In this document: piece after piece, positions 57,201 to 64,000 of the stretch
How the letters are laid out: each line of letters starts with the position of its first letter
How positions within the stretch are numbered: position 1 is the stretch's first letter
Assembly: GCF_001411555.2 (NCBI RefSeq)
Contig: NC_049912.1
Location: 31,163,514 to 31,227,513, forward strand
Length of the DNA stretch: 64,000 nucleotides
Origin: Juglans regia
Taxonomy: Eukaryota; Streptophyta; Magnoliopsida; Fagales; Juglandaceae
Direction of reading: 5' to 3'
Position numbers and translations under genes: made by a program
The notes under the pieces: generated by a model
Databases searched by the model: none
Told to the model about the DNA's origin: nothing
The model's input: only the letters and a program-made list of their open reading frames with translations

Positions 57201-58272
57201 AAATGACAATTTGCCAACTTTACATATGTTGATCCAGCCTTATCCCCTGACAAAACCAAATTCATAGAGATAATCAACTCCTGATATGGGATGCAGTGAT
57301 GACAAAATAAAGTATAGGGAACAAGTTCATTCTTCGATTCCCATGACCTCAACATATCCATATCGATCTTAGATCCTTCTCAACGACACAGTAAAGCATA
57401 CATCTTTTTGGTCACTGATATCATCTGTGGAAGGTCACAAGATTGACGCTGAAAAATAGCATTTCTCATAAGAAAAATGATTTAAGAACCATTTCTGGGA
57501 TTAAACCCACATGATGTTTAATTTTGTTTTTTTAGTGAGTACACCCACATGCTGACATGCATTAATAATTTTTATTTCCTTCAAGTTCGTCCTATATTCA
57601 TAAAACTAGGCAAATGTAATTTTCTTTTATCAAATTTGCTAAATTCTTCAAAAAAAATATATATATATTTCATAAACTCAAATCCGTCACATTTTACATC
57701 TAACACCCAATTCATGTAACAGTCATATCATTTGAAAGTCATACCGATCCATCCTAATCCAACCATCAAGAATCCGCAATTCCACATCAAAATCCAAGTT
57801 TCCCATCAAATACCCACAAAACAAAACACACATCGTATCAAACTTAACACCCCGTCATTCCCAATCAGAGCAAAACAAGAAATACTCGCCCAGCTGCTAT
57901 TTTAAAAGGGAAAAGGAAATTCGATAGGATATCCAAAGTTGCATTTATTCCAGTCGCCAACTTTAAATTTAAGGGGTTAACGGAGAATAGAATGTAAACT
58001 TGAGATACGACCAATTTGTCACAAAGATCAAAACTTCCCATTATTTATTTTCTTCCCCGTTTATCTCTGGGAAAACAAGCAGAAAATTAGAAACAACAAT
58101 TTAAGAGATGAAGAAGTAAAACAATACAGGATTTGGCGAGCTTGAAGGAATTGGCAGCTTTATCGAAGAGATCGGCTGCGTCTTCATATTTGGAGCCGAA
58201 CAATCCCCAGCCGTTGAGCTTCTTCTCTGCTTTCTTCTCGAACTCCTCTGCTCTCGCTATCTGATCCCCCAT
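54204..58272 (-). CDS. alpha-soluble NSF attachment protein (alpha-SNAP)
   Basis: Nine exons: 58272-58128, 57246-57197, 57107-57035, 56645-56566, 56326-56175, 55461-55302, 55216-55169, 54719-54639 and 54284-54204. Total 870 nt, 289 residues, the usual plant alpha-SNAP length. It begins [20 protein letters not shown] and [20 protein letters not shown], then follows the TPR-like helical solenoid ([70 protein letters not shown]). It ends KELEEDDLT, with the conserved penultimate Leu that stimulates NSF ATPase. Alpha-SNAP recruits NSF to SNARE complexes so they can be taken apart after membrane fusion. All splice junctions are GT-AG, but the exon 6 donor reads GG|GTCTGA, weaker than usual. A TATA box lies about 135 bp upstream. 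Confidence 0.95.
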
Positions 58273-59343
58273 TTAGAATTGACTGATTATTCTGAGATTT
58301 ATCTTCAGAGTTGCAGAGAAAAGGTCATAAGGGTAGAATATTAAGCAATGGTAAAAATGTTTGTTGTCAAGGTCAGGTCTGATTATTCCAAGAACTGCTG
58401 CTGTCTTTATATAGGGGGGAAAAAGAAGAAAGAGACTCAAACTGGGCTGGGCTCTGGATACTGAAAACCTGAATTCACCTTCATAGCTCAATAAGCCTAC
58501 AAAAAAAAAGAAAAAAAAAGAATGACGGTCCTATCTCAACCTAGCAAACGTGAAAAAGGAGAGGAAGCAAAGTAGAGGGAAAGGCCAAAAGTCCAGCTAA
58601 CGCTTGCGGACCTCGTTGATACTTCAGCATATATATTTTGAAAAATGATATTATGTTTTCTGAGCTTGTGCCTTTGACCGTTTTTATATTTTATTTATTT
58701 AATTAATTAAAGAAGTAATTATTAGTGTATTAGTAATTTTTTTAAATATTTAAACATGTTTAAAAATGTTAAAAAAAAACAATTATTGGAGAGATTAGTT
58801 TCTTAGAATATATGATTTTTGAAATTTATATAACTCCAAAGATAGGATTATCAATAAAATTAGGGGTCCCTCTTCATTTAAAAAAAAAAAAAAAAATTCA
58901 TAGAGAGAGGCTTGGAGCGCTGTAACGCTGAATATGAGAGGTTCTTTCGCTGTGAGCTCTCTCCTCTATGTAATGTCCATCGGTGATGCGGTGTACGCAC
59001 CTAATTGTTACATGTTATAATATGCTTACAAGTCAGCTTCCATGCTCCAAACTCCGGAGCCGTCATTGCAAGACAGTTACAACTCATTGCTGGTTTCTCC
59101 AAAAGTGTTTCCTTCTGGAATATTTGCATATTTTAAAGTAAAATTAATAGTACAAATAGGTTTATCTCTCTTTAAACCTATAGAAGGAACGAATATTCCA
59201 GAGAAAAAAACCATTCTTCCCATCTCTACCAAAAGAAAAAACGAAAAAGAAAAGAGTGATCCCTGCACATGTAAACATCCTTTTTTTTAACTTGCGATTT
59301 GAGTTTGAAGCTTTCAGTCAAAGGCTGGTATTCTAACCACATC
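58273..59343. other. spacer between the alpha-SNAP and armadillo genes
   Basis: Contains the alpha-SNAP promoter, an AT-rich MITE-like stretch (about 58670-58830) and the 3' UTR of the next minus-strand gene. No further gene seen. Confidence 0.45.
58405..58414 (-). promoter_or_regulatory. TATA box of the alpha-SNAP gene
   Basis: CTATATAAAG on the minus strand, about 133 bp upstream of the start codon, preceded by a C-rich stretch. Good match to the plant consensus. Confidence 0.6.
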
Positions 59344-62300
59344 TTAAGATGAAACATCATATCTCAGATCTTGGAATCTCTTTAGCATGCTCGACTTGTA
59401 TTTCTCAACTTCTGCATCCTCCAAGGAATCAGGGGTACACCTAATAATTGAGACTGCTCCAGCATGGTGCAAAGCTTTAACAGCTTCATCTGAAAAATTA
59501 GAAAGTAAATTGAGCAACCTAGAAAGGAAAAAGAAAATAACAGTTTTTCTAGGTTAAAAGAGATGAAGAAAATATGAGATAAAGATATGAATTAAGGGGC
59601 ATCCCAGAGCTAATCTTGTGACAGTAAAGCGTCTCACCCTTACTTCATATTTGCATTACACATCGGATTTTCCCAAAATTCAACTTCTTTCCTATACACT
59701 GTTACCAATATTAATGAATATTACACACTCTTTTCACGGGGATCCTCCCACCGAACCCCCTTCGAACTGATGACCGACTTGACTGCATGTGAAGCAGCAA
59801 GTCGGGATTCAAGTGCTAACTTTTGTGATGTCGTTTGTGCCTACAGATTGTGATTCCATGTGCGGATTTAGATGCATCCCATACACTACCTTGATCAGAA
59901 TCAAGTCTGACAAAGCTATAGCCCATTGTAAGGTTCGTAGCCTTTCTAATGAGCACCCGTTTCTCATAATCATAATGATTTCGAAACAAAATGTGAATGC
60001 ACGGGTATTTTGCTCATGCATCTAGTGATTTTAAAGCTCAGCATGTTTGTTGGCATGGATGGAAAGAAATGAGAATAAAAAATAGACTTGAAATTGGAGG
60101 TTAAGGAACAGGAATTTTAATTCCATTCACCCTTTTAAAGCTGACTCCAAGGAATTTTGTTCCACCAATGTCGGAGGCAAGGTAGTGTACTAAGGATTTT
60201 TCTTCCAACAGGTATGAGGATTGGCATTCCACATTGGGGGCATAAACATCTATTTCCTAATTCGAATGGTCACTCCCATTCCACATTGGAAAGAAAAGCC
60301 TGAATTTCAGTAAGCCAAATGTTGTAAGCCCCTTATGGCCTTACAACATATTGGAAATGTTCTTATAGATTCCAGTTTTGAGTGTACACGCACACACATG
60401 CACAATTTATCACTATGAACAACATCTCCCCTGTATGACAATACAAACATTAGGAAACAAAGTTTCACATGGTAAGGAAGAACAAATATACCCATAGGTT
60501 TTTTTTTGTACCCATAGGTACGTAAAGCATTCACTGCTAGCATAAAGCATGACCTGAGTGTGAGAGTACAGCAAGGGCCTTCAAAGCTTCCTTCCGTGTG
60601 CGGTCATCTTTAGCGGCCCCCAACATATTTAAGAGTTCTTGAGCCCCACCTAGCTCTACTATTTTCATTCTCCTTTCATCTAGAATTTGAAAGAAATACA
60701 TGGTTATATATGAGACAAAAGGCAGTAAAAATTTATCAGATGTCACCCTCTAGCCATAAGTATTATGTGCCCCTATCATAGGATAAGATTGAAATCCTAG
60801 ATGAAATCATTAAACAAAGTCATGAAAACCAGAGTTTGGGACTGTTGTGAAGAAAATAAATAATTGATTAAAATACCATGTGGCTCAATCATGAGGCAGT
60901 TTGTTGAACAGAATGATGGAATTCCCTAGTAACCACTGTAAATAGTGGTTAATAGTAAATAAAAAAAAATCATTGCAATTTTGATGCCCAGAAGACAGGA
61001 GTAATTTACCGATCATTTCAACTCACTGTAGCTCAACTAATAGAAGATCATTGATTGTTTTACTTTTTAAGTTCAGGGTACAAAAAAATGGGCAAACTGG
61101 ACAATTACACCCTGGAACCAACAAATCTAAGTTTCTAGTCTTTGGATCAAGACAAGACCGCACTTTTATCAGCATCATGCTCTTCTTTTGAAAACTCGAT
61201 CACAAACCTTCTCTAGCAAAAGAACCAAAAGTAAAAAAAGATTCATGAGAAATAAGAGCATAACTTATGAGATGTAGCAGTAACACCAACACATTACTGC
61301 TTAAAAGAAGTCAAGGACTTTGGAAATAACTGAATGACAGGTAGAGCTTCCTAAGAATCCTTTAAATAATGTTGATATCAAAGTTACCATCTATTGCAAA
61401 CCGAGCTAATCTAGATGCTCCCATTCTCTTAAACAGTGGATCCTTGACATGCAAAAGTGACACAGACTGTTGCATCAAATTATCTCCTGAAATGTGAATT
61501 AACATAATCTTCAGGCAAGAACTGCAAAACGGCAGTAATTTTTTCAATTTAAGCTTTTTCGATATCTTTTAGCAAACCCATTCACAGACCCAGGTAGGGA
61601 AAGAACTGGTAAGCAACAGCAGATGCAGTCCCGGCAAAGATTAGCTTCAATAACCACCCTATCTTTCTTTCAGCATCCTGCTCAATGAAGAGCTCATCTG
61701 CAACTAGAAGATCCCAATGATCAGATGTGCTCTTTATTTTTTTTCCCTTTACCAGTGATGAACAGAGTGCAGTTGACGAGTAAATAAGTACTATAGGGCA
61801 ATCCAATAATTAGTATCTCTTTCTGCACTATCTAATGTCAAAATACCTTTTTTTATAAGTTTTTTTTTAATCAAAATACTTTCTAAAAGGTGGCTTCAAG
61901 AAATTGTCAAAAAATTTGTCTGGGTCTCAAGTACCAAGTAGCAGGCTTCTTTACTAAACTTATCTGTATGAATTCCAATCTATCGAGAATCATCAAAATG
62001 AACAATTATGGGCATTACCATAAGCAGAGAAATGGTCGATTGGACAAAGAGAAGGAAGCGACCTTTTCCATTGAATGACGAGAAATTGCGAGATTGCACA
62101 TTCCATCTAGGTTTAGTTTTACATAAATACTGCACAAAAAAACCACACCCGCAATATATTATATATATATATAAGCATGTATAAAGATAACATGTAAGCA
62201 TAAGGAATTCGATAAATGCAAGCTAAACGAAATGAAAAGAAAAAACGAAAAATCCAATAGGAAGGAATTTTAAATGTATATTAGAAATGTAAATGCATAA

Positions 62301-62387
62301 AGAGACTTTAAAAAGGCAGAGTAGAAAGAGGATGAAGACGGAAAAGAGGCAGTTTACAGAAGTGAGCTGGGCTGCGAAAGTGCGCAT
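59344..62387 (-). CDS. small armadillo-repeat-like protein
   Basis: Six exons: 62387-62358, 62106-62019, 61697-61590, 61486-61388, 60679-60554 and 59489-59344. Total 597 nt, 198 residues, phases consistent. The central part has DELFIEQDAERKIGWLLKLI, a likely membrane segment (FAGTASAVAYQFFPYLG), then DPLFKRMGASRLARFAIDDE, RRMKIVELGGAQELLNMLGA and RTRKEALKALAVLSHSDEAV, which are armadillo-like helices, and ends SSMLKRFQDLRYDVSS. I recognise it as a plant ARM-repeat family without assigned role; the basic N-terminus could be an organelle signal. The first two exons are less certain: exon 1 encodes only MRTFAAQLTS, and the acceptor of exon 2 was picked because it is the only one giving an open frame in the right phase. 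The last four exons are firm. Confidence 0.8.
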
Positions 62388-64000
62388 GATGCGAAGTGAG
62401 ATCTTCTCCTAAAAGATCAGCTTTTCCAATTTCCGGTCACGGAGTAGCGTTTGGTCTTTCGGAACAGCAGGAGCGGCAGGTCATCAAAGTTCAAACAGCA
62501 ACCTAAGCAGAAGGCTATGATGCTCGGAAAAATGGGCTTTTTGGGCTTTCTCCTTTAGCGACTGGTATATGGGCTTGGAACAATGGGCTTTGTGAGCTTC
62601 TCCTTAGATTATGTGACAGTGGGCAGATCTGCAGCATGCCGTTTATTTTTCGTTTCTAGGATTTGTTCGAATGACAGTTTCATATTGGCTGAAACGACAG
62701 GTCATGTTTTGTGATTTTCAGTCCGTATTTGAGAATTCGAAAAGAGAAATGGGCCGTGCAACAAAAGATTGATTGCTCTTGCTCGACAGACCATATATAT
62801 ACACGTGGACGACGCTTCTCTGTCGAAACAAGCAAGTAATTTCGGTTTATAATATAATTTGTAGGCAAATAATTTTTATTATTTTACGGTAAAGATCGTA
62901 CAAACGTAACATGTCTTTTGTTCGGTTAAGATCCTATCCATGTCATATAAAGTAGATTATGGTTTTTGAGAAAGAAAAAATTACTTTTTGTTTGTATTTT
63001 TTTATGTTATTATATTTTTTATTGACATCAAATGTCAATAAAACTGACAAAAATTTCCTGCAAGAACTTTAGCAATGGATTGATAGGACGAAAATTAAAC
63101 AACTATCATGTAAAAACTGAAACCCACGTAAATATAGAAGTAATAAAATAGACGGAATTGAAATGTATAGGAGTTACATATGTCAGCTACGGGCACGCTG
63201 GGATCCCACACAGTATCAGCTTTTTTTTTTCTTCTCAGAAACTTAGCAGAGCTGCTTTCTCTCCTTTTTTTAGATTGGATTGGTTATTTAAAATTAAATT
63301 ATTTTATCTAATCTCATTTTATATAATTATTATAATTTTTTTAATAAATAATTTAATTTTTTTTAATTTTAAAATAAAAATAATATTAAAAAATAATATT
63401 TTAATAATATTTTATTTAATTTTTAATAAAACATCACATCTCATTAAACTGTACAAACTAGACCTTCCCTACTCTCTGTCTCTCTCACATGGCTTTTCAT
63501 ATTAAAACCGTTTTTGGGTTTGCTCGAAATCTCCAATACAGACATCCATTCGGAACCAGCACAGGAAAGTAAAGAACAAAAACAAAATCTTAATTCCATT
63601 TGTTTTCATTGTTTGTTTTTTCGTTCAGGAATTGCCTAATGGATGTGGTTTTTGACTCAGGGTCTTTGGTATTGTGTAGAGTGTCAGATCGTGTTAACAG
63701 ATCGTATTCATATTACCTTAAGATATGTATATTATACTATATGGGTCAATACGAATACAATCCGTTAGTGAATACTACAAAATAAATTAATACGACCAGA
63801 TCCATTTCAACTCGTTTATGTAAATGGGTTTAACAGACCCGAAATTAATCCATTTGACTTGATTAAGTTTAATATAATTTTATATAAATGTTAAAATCAT
63901 AATATTTATAAAAAATATAAAATTAACTACAAATATAAAATTACAATCCAAACAATAAAAATATCGAAATTAAAATCTCTAACAATTTTATTTTTAGATA
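62388..64000. other. 5' flank of the armadillo gene and repeats to the window end
   Basis: The promoter of the minus-strand gene lies at the left. About 63270-63450 is the AT-rich MITE-type sequence seen elsewhere. About 63660-63850 has GTGTTAACAGATCGTATTC and GGGTTTAACAGACCCG motifs reminiscent of a common plant repeat that continues past the window end. No gene recognised. Confidence 0.45.

Noticed and set aside
1..64000. CRISPR array, phage, operon or other prokaryotic system
   Set aside because: No spaced direct repeats with unique spacers, no ribosome-binding sites and no compact same-strand gene runs; introns and retrotransposons mark it as plant nuclear DNA.

Overview
The window is nuclear DNA of a flowering plant, most likely a woody rosid. 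All genes have spliceosomal introns with plant-like AT-rich sequence, and the encoded proteins (a plastid BADC protein, a DCD-Kelch protein, WUN1, a 289-residue alpha-SNAP, a PLAC8/DUF2985 protein) are plant families. The abundant short AT-rich MITEs with GAGCATT or GTTTGG termini remind me of Fagales (walnut, pecan, oak, chestnut). That placement is from memory and unchecked.

Layout. About 4.7-5.3 kb is an intronless PRA1 gene (minus). At 6.5-7.5 kb is a truncated, frameshifted copy of an uncharacterised plant gene (plus). At 8.1-13.8 kb is a nine-exon BADC gene (plus), with a hAT-like non-autonomous transposon in intron 4. At 14.4-18.3 kb is a decayed Copia retrotransposon (minus) whose left LTR was split by a LINE fragment. 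At 18.8-24.9 kb is a ten-exon DCD-Kelch gene (minus), with another LINE tail in one intron. At 25-30 kb is gene-free DNA with several MITEs. At 30.8-32.6 kb is a small Sel1-repeat gene (minus) with a Copia scrap in intron 1. At 33.2-36.1 kb a LINE sits inside an older LINE. At 39.9-41.7 kb is the 5' part of a Gypsy element, followed by a Tourist-like MITE nested in its own family member. At 43.7-44.2 kb is a WUN1-type gene with no obvious AUG for its full domain. At 49.6-51.5 kb is an intronless PLAC8/DUF2985 gene with a 61-residue internal duplication. At 54.2-58.3 kb is a nine-exon alpha-SNAP gene and at 59.3-62.4 kb a six-exon armadillo-type gene, both minus.

The genes are independent housekeeping and stress genes; nothing suggests a cluster acting in one pathway. 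Two act in vesicle traffic (PRA1, alpha-SNAP), one in plastid fatty-acid synthesis control (BADC), one perhaps in ER quality control (Sel1), and two in stress or cell death (DCD-Kelch, WUN1). Exon models were assembled by hand from splice signals and family resemblance. For BADC, DCD-Kelch, Sel1, alpha-SNAP and the armadillo gene the exon phases close without any stop codon, which supports the models. I saw no CRISPR array, tRNA, rRNA or wholly new system. The most unusual items are the missing AUG of the WUN1 gene, the nested transposons, the PLAC8 duplication, and a long alternating purine-pyrimidine tract inside the hAT-like element.
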